DNA of 64,000 bases. Source: Marinomonas sp. KMM3893 (GTDB lineage Bacteria; Pseudomonadota; Gammaproteobacteria; Pseudomonadales; Marinomonadaceae). The position numbers and the translations under genes are program-made. Shown piece after piece: positions 1-9,990 of this stretch; the stretch's first letter is position 1; every line of letters starts with the position of its first letter. The notes beneath the pieces were generated by a model. That model did no database searches. It was not told the DNA's origin and was given only the letters and a program-made list of their open reading frames with translations. The stretch lies in contig NZ_SJSC01000003.1 in the NCBI RefSeq assembly GCF_004352855.1, positions 310,001 through 374,000 of the forward strand, in the 5' to 3' direction.

Positions 1-224
<224 letters not shown>

Positions 225-394
225 TTATGGTCCCGTAATAGGCGTTAGGTTGGCCTTGTCTACACAATTGCCTCTCTAACTAAGGAAAAGAGAAGAAATG
301 CACTAAATGTTTGCGTAGAGCCCAACAGAGTCTAAGAATATTCGCTATTTTATAGAGATGGAGCTCTAATGAGAAGGCACATAGAAGAGGAGTT

Positions 395-817
395 ATGAAA
401 ACAATGAAAAAAGATCACGCAAATGAGCAAAACAACACGGATTTGGTTGAAGAAGCTCGTAAGACATTGCAAGGGGCTAAGGATTGGCTATTAGACGACG
501 TGTCGCTTATGAAAGCTTATTGGCACGATAAGATGGGCTATACCGAAGCGTGGGTTGATGCCAATTGGCATTTGATCCTAGACGAAGGTCATGATTTTGT
601 CGAAGAGCTGGACGAGAAAGAAGACGCCGCCTTGTTGTGGTTAATCAATCACGCGAACAATAATCCTGTGCCACTCGAAGAGTGTCATGTGGCCGGAGAG
701 CAAGCGAAAGCGGGTGTGTATCACTGCATGTCTTGTGGCCACGATAATACCTTGGCGCAAGATGGCCCGTTAGAAACCTGTGAAGTGTGCCACTACGGGT
801 TGTTGTCGACCCATTAA
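395..817 (+). CDS. ybeL: Zinc ribbon-containing protein, YbeL/DUF1451 family
   Basis: A 140-residue acidic cytoplasmic protein with a helical N-terminal part and a C-terminal zinc ribbon made of two CxxC pairs (CMSC near residue 112 and CEVC near residue 129). This layout and its position beside leuS match the YbeL (DUF1451) family, whose function is not established. An AGAGGAG ribosome-binding site lies just before the first ATG (395); a second ATG three codons on is possible. The gene is divergent from leuS and convergent with lnt, separated from lnt by a long stem-loop. Family assignment is confident; the role is unknown. Confidence 0.85.
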   Translation: MKTMKKDHANEQNNTDLVEEARKTLQGAKDWLLDDVSLMKAYWHDKMGYTEAWVDANWHLILDEGHDFVEELDEKEDAALLWLINHANNNPVPLEECHVAGEQAKAGVYHCMSCGHDNTLAQDGPLETCEVCHYGLLSTH

Positions 818-863
818 ACAGGTGGTTTTCTTACCCTATCTAATTGCTTGATAGACCTAATGT

Positions 864-906
864 TTTCATCGCAAGTAACCTAATTCCTTTTTTACTTGCG
901 ATGAAA
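864..906. terminator. Long stem-loop between convergent ybeL-like and lnt genes
   Basis: Fifteen-base perfect inverted repeat (arms 864-878 and 892-906) with a 13-nt loop, located between the stop codons of two convergent genes. There is no good T-run after the stem on either strand, so its activity as an intrinsic terminator is inferred from position and stem strength. Confidence 0.55.
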
Positions 907-913
907 GCGCGAC

Positions 914-2515
914 TTATTGGTAAAGTCGCTTCTTCAATAGACTCTTCTTCTCGTCGATGCGTTTTTTGCTCAAAGCCTTGTTGCTGCTATAAGAGAGGAT
1001 AAAGGTGATCAGCAGCAGTAAGAGCACAGGCCAGTAACCCCATTGGACATAAGGCGTGATACCACTAAAGGTCTTCACGGTGGAGGTGAGAGTGGTTCTT
1101 TTAAACTGTTTCGCTTCGGCCACAATGTCGCCATTTTGATCAATGATCGCCGACACACCTGTGTTGGTCGCACGAATCAAGTAGCGCCCTGATTCCTTGG
1201 CCCTAAAGCGCGCGATCTGCAAGTGTTGCCACGGACCAATGGACGCGCCAAACCAAGCATCGTTACTGATGGTGATTAGGAAGTCACTGTCGCGAACTAA
1301 ACGGCGAACCTGTTCTGGGTACACAATTTCATAGCAGATGAAAGGCGCCGCGGCCCATTCGCCCACTTGCAGTGTTGGCTGGTTGCTGTCTCCTGGAGAG
1401 AAAGACGACATCGGCATGCCAAAGATGTCTAAAATAGGCCCCACGATCGACGCGAGAGGGATGTATTCGCCAAACGGTACTAGGTGACGTTTGTAGTAAA
1501 GACCAAAGCCATTACCCGTCGCCCACATCGCGTTGTAGTAGGTTTTTGTGTCGGCTTGGTAATCCGGCACACCAGTAATTAAGGTGGTTTTAGTGTCTGC
1601 CAATTGCTTTCTTAATGGGCTTAAGAAAGGGCGAACTTCGTGATAAAAATAGGTGATGGCGGTTTCTGGCCAAACGACCAAATCACTGTCCAAATGTTCT
1701 CTGGTGGCTTTTTCATAATACGCCAATGAGCTGGCGGCGGTACTTTGTTGCCATTTTAGTTCTTGTGGAACATTGCCTTGCACCAAGGTGGTTTTGATTG
1801 AGCCTGTTGGCGAGACCCATTTTTCAGGGAAGTAATGCAAATACAAACCGGCAGACCAGGTGAACAGCACCGCCATGATCAAAGCAATGTGATTATGGTT
1901 GCTAAACAAGCGTCCGGGAATCAGGCAGGCGGTCAGTACCACCACAGCGCTGGTCAGCCAAATACCACCAATTGGCAGTAATTCGAACAGCCAAGTTTCC
2001 TGTATGGCATAGCCAGGTAAGAGCCATGGGAAACCGGTGAATAAATGGCTACGGGCAAATTCGCCAAGCAATAAACTAAAGGCGATCAACAAAGCCGGTG
2101 AGATGTGTTTAAAACGTTGAATTAAGCGCCAAGACAGCCAGCCGGATACGGACCAGAAAAGCGTGACGACTAAGACAAATAAAAACGTAATCAGAGCAGA
2201 AGCAATGTCGCCCACTTGGCCATAGGTGTCAATGCTGACAAAGACCCAAGACACGCCCGCGCCAAAGAAACCTAAGCCAACCGAGGTGCCTCGCCAAAAC
2301 GCCGATTTTGCCGTCGAGCTGGACAAAATTAAGGTCGCGAAGACCATCAGGGTGACAAAGTAGCTAGGCCAAAAATTGAAGGGAGCAAAGCTGGTTACTC
2401 CCAAAGCACCCGCCAATAAACCGATAATAAAAACAATATACGGTGAGCGGTTTTTTAACGCAGAAGGGCGTTTCCGCCCCGCTTTAGTGGTTAAGTCGGG
2501 GAGGCGGTCGGACAT
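914..2515 (-). CDS. lnt: Apolipoprotein N-acyltransferase
   Basis: Lnt catalyses the third step of bacterial lipoprotein maturation in the inner membrane, N-acylating the lipid-modified cysteine so that the Lol system can sort the protein. The 533-residue product has several hydrophobic segments in residues 25-225, then a periplasmic nitrilase-like domain. The Glu-Lys-Cys triad is visible as E284 (WPETAITYF), K342 (YYKRHLVPFGEY) and C394 (PFICYE), matching E267/K335/C387 of E. coli. The start lies 1 nt after the stop of the upstream ybeX, so the two are translationally close and form the end of the miaB-ybeZ-ybeY-ybeX-lnt operon. Length is slightly above the usual ~510. Confidence 0.97.
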   Translation of the reverse strand: MSDRLPDLTTKAGRKRPSALKNRSPYIVFIIGLLAGALGVTSFAPFNFWPSYFVTLMVFATLILSSSTAKSAFWRGTSVGLGFFGAGVSWVFVSIDTYGQVGDIASALITFLFVLVVTLFWSVSGWLSWRLIQRFKHISPALLIAFSLLLGEFARSHLFTGFPWLLPGYAIQETWLFELLPIGGIWLTSAVVVLTACLIPGRLFSNHNHIALIMAVLFTWSAGLYLHYFPEKWVSPTGSIKTTLVQGNVPQELKWQQSTAASSLAYYEKATREHLDSDLVVWPETAITYFYHEVRPFLSPLRKQLADTKTTLITGVPDYQADTKTYYNAMWATGNGFGLYYKRHLVPFGEYIPLASIVGPILDIFGMPMSSFSPGDSNQPTLQVGEWAAAPFICYEIVYPEQVRRLVRDSDFLITISNDAWFGASIGPWQHLQIARFRAKESGRYLIRATNTGVSAIIDQNGDIVAEAKQFKRTTLTSTVKTFSGITPYVQWGYWPVLLLLLITFILSYSSNKALSKKRIDEKKSLLKKRLYQ

Positions 2516-2516
2516 A

Positions 2517-3380
2517 TTATTCCATTGATTCTTCTGTAGGGGTGGAGACTTGTATGGTTTTCACTCGGCGACCATCTGATTTCAGCACATGGAAATGCAG
2601 CTGGTTGAAGGTGATTTCTTCGCCGCGAACGGGCACATGGCCAAATTGCTGTACCAGAATGCCTCCAACGGTATCGAACTCTTCTTCGCTCAAGTCCACT
2701 TTGAAAAATTCGTTAAAGTCTTCAATGGTGCACAAGGCTGGTACTAGGAACACATTACTGTCTTCCGTGGTTTGAATGTCTTCGTTTTCTAAGCGGTCTG
2801 TTTCGTCTTCGATTTCACCAACAATTTGTTCTAACACATCTTCGATGGTGACTAAGCCAGACACGCTGCCGTATTCGTCGAGTACCAAGGCCATGTGGTA
2901 GCGTTTGGTTCGAAAGTCATTCAATAATACATTGAGGCGCTTGCTTTCTGGGATGAAGTTGGCCGGACGTAAACGCGACATAATGTCGTCCAGCACAATG
3001 TCTTCTTCTTTAAACAGCAAAGGCAATAGGTCTTTCGCAAGCAGTACACCCAGAATTTCATCCGGCTCTTCGCCCACCACAGGAAAGCGAGAGTGGGAAG
3101 AATCGATGACTTTTCGAATCGAGGTTTTTGGATCGTCTTCGGATTTGATGATCACCATCTGAGAAGGTGGAATCATAATGTCACGGGCCTGTACTTCAGA
3201 TACTTCTAAAGCACCCTCTACAATAGTAAAGGCATCGCGGTCGATAACATCGGACTTTACCGCCGTTTCTAGTAGCTTGACGATGTCTTCTCGGCTACGA
3301 GGCTCGTCATGAAACGCTTGCGCTAATCGCTCAAACCAAGATTTATGATCGTTGGAGTTACTCGATCGGTCTTCACTCAT
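2517..3380 (-). CDS. ybeX: CBS-domain protein YbeX/CorC (HlyC/CorC family)
   Basis: A 287-residue cytosolic protein with an N-terminal linker (HDEPRSREDIVKLLETA), two CBS domains (about residues 65-190, including ARDIMIPPSQM and DEYGSVSGLVTIEDVLEQ) and a C-terminal transporter-associated CorC/HlyC domain ending with GRRVKTIQV. Homologues have been linked to magnesium/cobalt efflux and to ribosome/RNA homeostasis together with YbeY and YbeZ; the exact biochemical role is unsettled. It sits between ybeY and lnt in the conserved order, starting 12 nt after ybeY. Unlike full CorC/CorB transporters it lacks an N-terminal membrane domain. Confidence 0.94.
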   Translation of the reverse strand: MSEDRSSNSNDHKSWFERLAQAFHDEPRSREDIVKLLETAVKSDVIDRDAFTIVEGALEVSEVQARDIMIPPSQMVIIKSEDDPKTSIRKVIDSSHSRFPVVGEEPDEILGVLLAKDLLPLLFKEEDIVLDDIMSRLRPANFIPESKRLNVLLNDFRTKRYHMALVLDEYGSVSGLVTIEDVLEQIVGEIEDETDRLENEDIQTTEDSNVFLVPALCTIEDFNEFFKVDLSEEEFDTVGGILVQQFGHVPVRGEEITFNQLHFHVLKSDGRRVKTIQVSTPTEESME

Positions 3381-3392
3381 GGGGTTGTGAAC

Positions 3393-3857
3393 TCACTCTT
3401 TTATCAAATAGGGGTCGGGTATATCTAGGGAAGCGAGTAGTTGCACTTCCAGTGCTTCCATTTCTTCTGCTTCATCATCATTTATATGGTCATAACCACG
3501 TAAATGCAATATGCCATGAATCGTCAAGTGTGCCCAGTGATGCAAAAGAGGTTTTTGTTGTTCTTTTGCTTCTTGGTTAACCACTTGCGTACAGATGACT
3601 AAGTCACCCAGCAGGGGCACATCTAAATCCATAGGTGCTTCGAATGGAAAAGAGAGGACGTTAGTGGGTTTGTCTTTGCCACGGTATTCGTTATTGAGTG
3701 ATTGGCTTTCTGCTTCGTCAACAAGACGAATAGTCACTTCAAATTCGTCACCAATGGTCGGCAAGGCCACCTGTACCCAGCGAGAAAAATCTTCAAGGCT
3801 GGGTAGGGTGTCGGTGTCTTCTGTGGCAACTTGTAGATCTAACTCTAAATGGGCCAT
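3393..3857 (-). CDS. ybeY: Endoribonuclease YbeY (rRNA maturation factor)
   Basis: YbeY is a zinc-dependent single-strand endoribonuclease used in 16S rRNA 3'-end maturation and ribosome quality control. The 154-residue protein carries the metal-binding motif [11 protein letters not shown] with H114, H118 and H124, and the conserved [15 protein letters not shown] segment before it. The ATG overlaps the stop codon of ybeZ by one base (TAATG), implying translational coupling. Length and motif spacing are normal for the family. Confidence 0.97.
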   Translation of the reverse strand: MAHLELDLQVATEDTDTLPSLEDFSRWVQVALPTIGDEFEVTIRLVDEAESQSLNNEYRGKDKPTNVLSFPFEAPMDLDVPLLGDLVICTQVVNQEAKEQQKPLLHHWAHLTIHGILHLRGYDHINDDEAEEMEALEVQLLASLDIPDPYLIKE

Positions 3858-4903
3858 TATTCTGTATTGCTCTTGTGTTCAGCTTGCGCTTTTAAACGGG
3901 CTTCGGTGCGGGCTTTTTTCTCGACTTCCTCTTCTTCATCGAAGCGCTCGTAAGCTTCAACGATGCGTTGTACCAGAGGATGACGAACCACATCGGCCGC
4001 GGTAAAGTGAGTCAAGCTAATGCCGTTGACGCCACGTAATACATGCATAGCGTGGGCAAGGCCGGAGGAGGTTCCACGCGGCAAATCGACCTGAGAGGTG
4101 TCGCCTGTGATAACCGCAGTAGAGCCAAAACCAATGCGCGTAAGAAACATTTTCATTTGCTCACGGGTGGTGTTCTGACTTTCATCCAGAATGATAAACG
4201 CATTGTTTAGCGTACGACCGCGCATAAACGCAAGCGGCGCGATTTCAATGACGTTTTTCTCGATCAGCTTGTCCACTAACTCAAAGCCGAGCATCTCGTA
4301 AAGAGCATCGTACAGTGGGCGTAGATAAGGGTCGATTTTTTGTGATAAGTCACCAGGCAAAAAGCCCAGTTTTTCGCCTGCTTCCACTGCCGGTCGAACA
4401 AGCATAATACGTTCTACACGATCGGCTTCTAACGCTTCAACTGCACACGCCACTGCCAGGTACGTTTTACCTGTACCAGCGGGTCCAATGCCAAAGTTAA
4501 TGTCATTTTTGCGAACTTCGCGGACATAACCTTGTTGGTTTTTGCCTTTTGGTTTGATAAAGGCTTTACGTGTTTTTATGACCAGTTGATCGCTTTGGCT
4601 TTTGCTGCTTTTGGTGATTGATTCAATCGCAGATTCTTGCAAATAGAGATGCACTGTTTCTGTACTAAGCGCTGATTCCGCGAGGGCTTCTCGATACAAG
4701 TTTTCGATCAGGGTTTTGCTGGCAGCAACGCGTTCTGCGTCATCGCCTGAAATATCAAACAGTTCACCGCGATAGCGGATAGTGACATCAAGACGAGCTT
4801 CGATCAGCTTAATGTTCTCATCAAGCTGACCGCATAACGCCGCCAAAGCAGAAGCTTGGGCAGGCGCTAAGCGAGTTTGTTGTGTTGTCTGTGTGGTTTC
4901 CAA
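3857..4903 (-). CDS. ybeZ: PhoH-like ATPase YbeZ
   Basis: A 348-residue cytosolic PhoH-family P-loop ATPase. Walker A is GPAGTGKT (residues 140-147) and Walker B lies in [10 protein letters not shown] near residue 235; an N-terminal KH-like region precedes it (about residues 25-100). YbeZ partners YbeY and is thought to act in RNA/ribosome processing. The C-terminus is a charged tail rich in Glu, Lys and Ala. It is the second gene of the miaB-ybeZ-ybeY-ybeX-lnt operon, starting 12 nt after miaB, and overlaps ybeY by one base. Confidence 0.95.
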   Translation of the reverse strand: METTQTTQQTRLAPAQASALAALCGQLDENIKLIEARLDVTIRYRGELFDISGDDAERVAASKTLIENLYREALAESALSTETVHLYLQESAIESITKSSKSQSDQLVIKTRKAFIKPKGKNQQGYVREVRKNDINFGIGPAGTGKTYLAVACAVEALEADRVERIMLVRPAVEAGEKLGFLPGDLSQKIDPYLRPLYDALYEMLGFELVDKLIEKNVIEIAPLAFMRGRTLNNAFIILDESQNTTREQMKMFLTRIGFGSTAVITGDTSQVDLPRGTSSGLAHAMHVLRGVNGISLTHFTAADVVRHPLVQRIVEAYERFDEEEEVEKKARTEARLKAQAEHKSNTE

Positions 4904-4915
4904 GAGTTACCTTAC

Positions 4916-6271
4916 TTAATGAAGAACAAAATCAGTGTCGAGTTCAGAGCCAATCAATTCCCCAAGAAGGGAGTTTGGATAAGCGTCTGTGATCACCACA
5001 TCGGCAAATTTGCCGATTAATTGTGAGTCCGTCGCGCGGAAATTCACAATGCGATTATTTTCTGTGCGGCCTTGTAGCTGGCCTGGATCGCGTGGGGAAT
5101 AACCACTGATTAAGATGCGTTGAACCTCGCCAACCATGGCCAAGCTAATGTCATAAGCTTGCTGGCTGATGCGACGCTGTAGAATCGAAAGGCGTTCTTT
5201 TTTCACCTCTTCAGGCGTGTCGTCTTCTAAGTTAGACGCTGGCGTACCAGGGCGCTGGCTGTAAACGAAGCTGAAAGAATGGTCGAAACCAATCTCTTGT
5301 ATCAGGTTCATTGTGTCGATGAAGTCATCGTCGGTTTCGCCAGGGAAGCCAATAATAAAGTCAGAAGACAAGCTAATGCCTGGTCGTGCTTCTTTAATAC
5401 GGTTGATTTTATCAATGTAATATTGACGATCATGGCCGCGTTTCATGGCGCTCAAAATGTTATCGGCACCACTTTGTACCGGCAAATGCAGGTGGCTCAC
5501 CAACTTAGGCTCGTTACGGAAGGCTTCGATCAAGCTGTCGGTGAATTCCACTGGATGCGAGGTGGTGAAACGAATACGTTCAACCCCGTCAATTTGAGCA
5601 ACGGCGTGGATAATGTCCGCTAAATCTGTTTCGTCGCCATCTTCGTTTTCACCACGGTATGCGTTAACGTTCTGACCCAGCAAGTGAATCTCTCGAACGC
5701 CTTGCTCAGCCAATTGAACGACTTCAACTAGGATGCTTTCAAACGGACGACTGACTTCTTCACCGCGAGTGTAAGGCACCACACAAAAAGTACAGTACTT
5801 ACTGCAGCCTTCCATGATGGAAACAAAGGCTTCCGCGCCGTCAACGCGAGGCGCTGGTAGGTGGTCGAACTTTTCAATTTCTGGAAAAGTGACGTCAGTG
5901 ATAGGAATATGGCTGCCCGCCGCATTGACCATTTCTGGTAGCTTATGCAGCGTTTGTGGGCCAAAAATCATATCAACGTGTTTAGCGCGCTTGCGAATAG
6001 CATCGCCTTCTTGGCTTGCTACACAACCGCCCACACCAATGACGAGGTTTGGGTTTTTCTGTTTTAGTTTTTTCCAGCGGCCAAGTTGGTGATATACCTT
6101 GTCTTGCGCTTTTTCACGAATGGAGCATGTGTTTAGAAGCAGAACGTCTGCTTCGTCCGCATTGTCTGTTAGCTCCATCTCATGACTTTCGCCGAGTAAA
6201 TCTGCCATACGAGAAGAATCGTATTCGTTCATTTGGCAGCCGTGAGTTTGGATAAAAAGTTTTTTTGCCAT
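4916..6271 (-). CDS. miaB: tRNA-2-methylthio-N6-dimethylallyladenosine synthase
   Basis: MiaB is a radical-SAM methylthiotransferase that modifies A37 of tRNAs reading UNN codons. Using the start at 6271 ([19 protein letters not shown]) gives 451 residues, typical for MiaB. An upstream in-frame ATG at 6319 would add 16 unconserved residues and is not preferred. The auxiliary cluster cysteines are C12, C49 and C83. The radical-SAM CxxxCxxC is C156-C160-C163 (CSKYCTFC). A TRAM domain occupies the last ~65 residues. It is the first gene of the leftward operon with ybeZ, ybeY, ybeX and lnt, the same order as in E. coli and Pseudomonas. Confidence 0.97.
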   Translation of the reverse strand: MAKKLFIQTHGCQMNEYDSSRMADLLGESHEMELTDNADEADVLLLNTCSIREKAQDKVYHQLGRWKKLKQKNPNLVIGVGGCVASQEGDAIRKRAKHVDMIFGPQTLHKLPEMVNAAGSHIPITDVTFPEIEKFDHLPAPRVDGAEAFVSIMEGCSKYCTFCVVPYTRGEEVSRPFESILVEVVQLAEQGVREIHLLGQNVNAYRGENEDGDETDLADIIHAVAQIDGVERIRFTTSHPVEFTDSLIEAFRNEPKLVSHLHLPVQSGADNILSAMKRGHDRQYYIDKINRIKEARPGISLSSDFIIGFPGETDDDFIDTMNLIQEIGFDHSFSFVYSQRPGTPASNLEDDTPEEVKKERLSILQRRISQQAYDISLAMVGEVQRILISGYSPRDPGQLQGRTENNRIVNFRATDSQLIGKFADVVITDAYPNSLLGELIGSELDTDFVLH

Positions 6272-6464
6272 GTAACCTATAAACCTAAAATGTGTTCGTC
6301 TTATCGACTTTGTACCCATTATATTGGGGATTGAGTCTGAATCACAGAGGTGTCGAACATTCCGCGCATTTAAAGTCGAAATAGTTTGTTCACAAGCGCC
6401 ATCGACTTTGCTTTATTTACCTGACAATGCCACAGTTATAGGGCTGTCTGGGCAAGGAGACCCT

Positions 6465-7148
6465 ATGAAGTACCTGCTTTCAATTTTCATTATTTTAAAC
6501 ATTTTCAGTGAGTCCGTATGGGCAGATGACGAATCCCCCAATTTTGAATTGGGGCTCGGAGGCGGGCTATTAAACAGTAAAGCGCTGTTTAATTTGGACG
6601 TCGTGCTGAATATTCCGTTAACGGATGTGTATTCCACACAAGTTCTGTTGAATAGTAATTACCTGATGACAGGACGCTCAGAAGACAGTTTTGCGCAGTC
6701 GGAACTGGCTTCTAACTGGTTTGCTCGAAATGAATACGGTCGATTAGGTATTGGTGTTGGCGTGTCTGAGTTCAAGCCGAAAGACGACAACAAAGAAACC
6801 GATCGCAGTGTGGTGGGGCGCGCCATGGCGGATGCATTCTGGGACGCTGTAACGCTCACCGGGAACTACACCTCATACGACAGTACACTCAACAATCTTA
6901 GTAGTACTCGTGTTGGTATGAGTTATTACCTGAACGACGATCAGCGTGTTTCTGTCTATCGTGAGCGCTATAACGATGAGTCTGCTTGGCGTCTTGAAAC
7001 CTACTATCAGCCAGAGAAATACCGCCAGTTAGCGAGCCTTGGGATCATTGTTCGATCGGGCGAAGACAATGATTATCTGGGGGTTATTGCCCGTTATTAC
7101 TTTGATACCGCCGTGTCACTGAAAGAGCGCGAAAGGCGTTATCATTAA
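6465..7148 (+). CDS. Predicted outer-membrane beta-barrel protein, function unknown
   Basis: The start at 6465 is chosen because it has AAGGAG just upstream and begins a clean signal peptide (MKYLLSIFIILNIFSESVWA, cleavage before DDES); the frame is open further upstream but that part is not peptide-like. The 227-residue product alternates polar and hydrophobic residues, is rich in Tyr, Gly and Asn, and has repeated strand-like segments (FELGLGGGLLNSK, RLGIGVGVSEF, LGVIARYYF), which fits a small beta-barrel. There is weak resemblance to MipA/OmpV-type barrels, not enough to name it. It stands alone, divergent from miaB and convergent with the EVE gene. Confidence 0.6.
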   Translation: MKYLLSIFIILNIFSESVWADDESPNFELGLGGGLLNSKALFNLDVVLNIPLTDVYSTQVLLNSNYLMTGRSEDSFAQSELASNWFARNEYGRLGIGVGVSEFKPKDDNKETDRSVVGRAMADAFWDAVTLTGNYTSYDSTLNNLSSTRVGMSYYLNDDQRVSVYRERYNDESAWRLETYYQPEKYRQLASLGIIVRSGEDNDYLGVIARYYFDTAVSLKERERRYH

Positions 7149-7162
7149 GCCAGCATCATGGG

Positions 7163-7624
7163 TTAGGCTGAGCGTGTGCTCTGGAGTATATGTTGCCAAT
7201 GAGACTCTACTATGGGCATGACGGACAAGCGGCTCCCTTTTTTCAGCAGCGCCATGTCGGTCAGTTCAGGGTCTTGTTTTAGACTGCTTAATGGGATCAG
7301 TACAGGAAATTTCTCAACGAGTTCAATATCCACCATAAACCAACGAGGGCTTTCTTTCGTGGATTTAGGGTCGTAGTATGCGCTGTTCGGATCCCAACTG
7401 GTGTGGTCTGGATACGCGTTACGAGTGACTTTAGCAATGCCCGCAATGCCCGCGGGTTTACAGCTGGAGTGATAAAAAAAGACAAGATCGTCAATCTTCA
7501 TGTCCTTCATGAAATTGCGAGCTTGGTAATTTCGAACACCATCCCATGGGGACGGTCCTTGTTGTTTAAGGTCATCTATTGAAAACGCATCAGGCTCGGA
7601 TTTTATTAGCCAATATTGAGACAT
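7163..7624 (-). CDS. EVE domain-containing protein
   Basis: A 153-residue protein made almost entirely of one EVE domain (PUA/YTH-like fold). It starts MSQYWLIKSEPDAFSIDDL and contains WDGVRNYQARNFM, DLVFFYHSSC and SRLSVMPI, all typical of the family. EVE proteins are thought to recognise modified nucleic-acid bases; the bacterial housekeeping version has no settled role. Length is normal. It is transcribed divergently from the Hpt/HD protein at 7785. Confidence 0.92.
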   Translation of the reverse strand: MSQYWLIKSEPDAFSIDDLKQQGPSPWDGVRNYQARNFMKDMKIDDLVFFYHSSCKPAGIAGIAKVTRNAYPDHTSWDPNSAYYDPKSTKESPRWFMVDIELVEKFPVLIPLSSLKQDPELTDMALLKKGSRLSVMPIVESHWQHILQSTRSA

Positions 7625-7784
7625 ATTTTCCTCAGTGTCATAGCGAGACAGTTGGGTGCTTCACGATCCATGGTATTTTATCTACAATGAGGGCATTAAG
7701 CCATGGAATAGGTCATGCGCGAAATCGTTTGAAGGCGACATACAGGTTTCAAACAAGCGCGCTTTTTTGTAATGGATGGACACT

Positions 7785-8885
7785 ATGAGTCAATTTGCCT
7801 GCACAGAATTCTCTGCTCTGGAAAAAGAGCTCAAAGATGACTTACTAGAGTGCTACCAAGAAGCCCAACAAGAAATCGAAAACATCATCAATAATATCGA
7901 AGATGACGGCTTTTCTTTCGACAAACTCGATACGTTATTTCGTTCGCTTCATAGTATGAAAGGAAACTGCTCTGTCTGTTTTCTGGATCCTTTGGTGGCG
8001 GCCCTTCACAGTTTAGAAGAAATTGTGGATGGCATGCGGGGCGGCTATATCGCTTATCACTATGACTTAGGCGATGTGATCAATGTGGTGCTGGAGCAAG
8101 TGGGTTGCCTATTGCAAGATCTGTATCAATACCACGGCGCCGAGCGTTTGGTGTTGGAAAAGTTACAGTCAGGACTGGACGCTATTTATGGCTGTGAAAA
8201 CGACGCCAACCGACCAAGCCTTGCTCGTTCTTTATTAGAAGATATCGCGGTTGAGTTAAGCGATGCACCGATCGGCGCAAAAACGACGTCGCTTTTGGTG
8301 AAGGTCAATTACAGCGCTGTGCAGCAAGCAGACATCGAGCAATTTCGATTATTCAGCACCAAGCTAAACCGTTTGCTAGGTTACTCTGAGGAGCGTAGTG
8401 AACGCATTCTTAAACTGAGCCAATTGATCAATCTAGAATGCCAAACACCAGAAGATCCCGCTCAACTCAGTGCCGCAGCCTACATGCATAATATGGGGAT
8501 GGCGGTGGTGTTGAACTGCCAAGATGACGAGGAGGCCAAGCGTCAGGCAGAATTAAATCATCCTATGGTCGGCGCCAAACTGCTCGACAAACACCTTGGC
8601 TGGGATGCCGCAGTCGCCATGGTGAAAACCCATAAAGAACGTTTTGATGGCAGCGGTTTTCCGGCTGGATTGGTGGGGCCTTTAATTCCTCAAGGGGCCT
8701 TCTTGTTGGCCATTTCTGTGATGTTTATTGACGTTGTCTGGGGGAAGTCGGGCAGCGAATATCGAAAAAGTTCGATGCGAGCGATTCAACAGGTTAACTT
8801 TGAAAGTGGCAAAGGCTTTCCTCCTCGTTTGGTGGAATCCTTTAACGCGGCGATTCGCAAGGTCATAGTGGCGCGCAGCCAATAA
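7785..8885 (+). CDS. Hpt domain fused to a degenerate HD-GYP-like domain
   Basis: 366 residues from the ATG at 7785, preceded by GGATGG; an ATG at 7776 is also in frame. Residues ~10-110 resemble a histidine phosphotransfer domain, with the candidate phospho-His at H56 in SLHSMKGNC. Residues ~190-340 resemble an HD-GYP phosphodiesterase, with HPMVGAKLL and ERFDGSGFPAGL conserved. The metal-binding positions are altered: HD is HN (YMHNMG, 235-236), HHER is THKER, and the downstream AD is absent (ISVMFIDVV). The domain is therefore probably not an active c-di-GMP phosphodiesterase. No receiver or kinase gene adjoins it. A phosphorelay or output role is inferred. Confidence 0.72.
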   Translation: MSQFACTEFSALEKELKDDLLECYQEAQQEIENIINNIEDDGFSFDKLDTLFRSLHSMKGNCSVCFLDPLVAALHSLEEIVDGMRGGYIAYHYDLGDVINVVLEQVGCLLQDLYQYHGAERLVLEKLQSGLDAIYGCENDANRPSLARSLLEDIAVELSDAPIGAKTTSLLVKVNYSAVQQADIEQFRLFSTKLNRLLGYSEERSERILKLSQLINLECQTPEDPAQLSAAAYMHNMGMAVVLNCQDDEEAKRQAELNHPMVGAKLLDKHLGWDAAVAMVKTHKERFDGSGFPAGLVGPLIPQGAFLLAISVMFIDVVWGKSGSEYRKSSMRAIQQVNFESGKGFPPRLVESFNAAIRKVIVARSQ

Positions 8886-8933
8886 TCACTGCTAACATGC
8901 TTGTTCTATGTCTTTAATTTTCTGTGTTTTTCT

Positions 8934-9905
8934 ATGACTGATTCGCTTTCTACAGCCAGTGCTGTGGCGGTAACGCCGGCTAAAATGCCACTGGTTTTTC
9001 ACCCTCACTACAGCATACCGTTTCCGGCAGGGCATCGTTTTCCGATGCACAAATTTCGCTTGCTCGCAGAGACCTTGCGTGAACAAGGTATTTTGAGCGC
9101 TGAAAACGAGCATCAACCCATACCCTTATCGTTAACCACACTGATGCAGGCTCATGATAAAGGGTATGTTCAGCGCTTTATTCGTGGCGATTTGAGTGTC
9201 CAAGAAGTCAAAGAAATTGGTTTGCCTTGGTCTGAGTGGCTAGTAGAGCGTACCTTGCGTGCGGTTTCTGGCACCATACTTACCAGTGAGTTGGCCTTGC
9301 AACATGGGTTGGCCTGTCACCTGGCGGGTGGCACACACCATGCGCACCCTTCCCATGGTGCAGGCTTTTGTATTTTTAATGATTTGGCTGTCGCGGCATT
9401 GGCTTTGGTGAACTCAGGCAAAGCCAAAAAAGTGCTGATCTTGGATTGCGATGTGCATCAGGGCGATGGCACCGTTGCCTTCTTTCAAGATCGGACTGAC
9501 ATCATACCAATCTCTTGGCATTGCGAAGAAAACTACCCTAGTGTGAAACAAACAAAAGGCATCAACATCGCCATTCCCAAAGGGGCAGATGACGAGCAAT
9601 ATTTAGCCATCTTAAAAAGCACGCTGCCGAACTTATTAGCGCAACATCAGCCTGATTTTATCTTCTATGATGCCGGTGTCGATGTGCACAAAGAGGACCG
9701 GCTAGGCTATGTCAACCTAACCGATAAGGGGGTGCTGGCGCGAGATCACTTCGTGATCGCCACTTGTGTAGCGCTGGGCTTGCCTGTTGCCTGTGTGATT
9801 GGTGGTGGCTATGACCGGCAAGAAGAAAAAGTGGCGTGGCGGCACAGTTTATTGCACCAAGCGGCGAATCGAGTTTGGCAAGAAAGCCCGCTCTCGTGTT
9901 TGTAA
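8934..9905 (+). CDS. Histone deacetylase-like (class II/acetylpolyamine-type) amidohydrolase
   Basis: A zinc-dependent deacetylase-fold protein of about 320 residues. Signature segments are GGTHHAHPSHGAGFCIFND (active-site His pair), LDCDVHQGDGTV (zinc-binding Asp and His) and YDAGVDVHKEDRLG. All catalytic positions appear intact. The natural substrate in bacteria is usually unknown; acetylated polyamines or proteins are typical. The start is uncertain: ATG 8934 (MTDSLST) is used, a TTG at 8901 extends it, and an ATG at 8985 (MPLVFHPHYS) begins exactly where family similarity begins. It follows the Hpt gene by 48 nt on the same strand and could share its transcript. Confidence 0.88.
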   Translation: MTDSLSTASAVAVTPAKMPLVFHPHYSIPFPAGHRFPMHKFRLLAETLREQGILSAENEHQPIPLSLTTLMQAHDKGYVQRFIRGDLSVQEVKEIGLPWSEWLVERTLRAVSGTILTSELALQHGLACHLAGGTHHAHPSHGAGFCIFNDLAVAALALVNSGKAKKVLILDCDVHQGDGTVAFFQDRTDIIPISWHCEENYPSVKQTKGINIAIPKGADDEQYLAILKSTLPNLLAQHQPDFIFYDAGVDVHKEDRLGYVNLTDKGVLARDHFVIATCVALGLPVACVIGGGYDRQEEKVAWRHSLLHQAANRVWQESPLSCL

Positions 9906-9990
9906 TGCGCGAACCCTGATAGGTCACAGACGCCTGTTGGCAAGAAAAAGAAGCGTTAAGGGCAGTCGTGAAAAAGAATAGGGAAAAGTG

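Noticed and set aside
9799-9981. 60-codon frame overlapping the 3' end of the deacetylase-like gene
   Set aside because: Most of it overlaps conserved deacetylase coding sequence in another frame; the Lys/Arg-rich translation has no family pattern.
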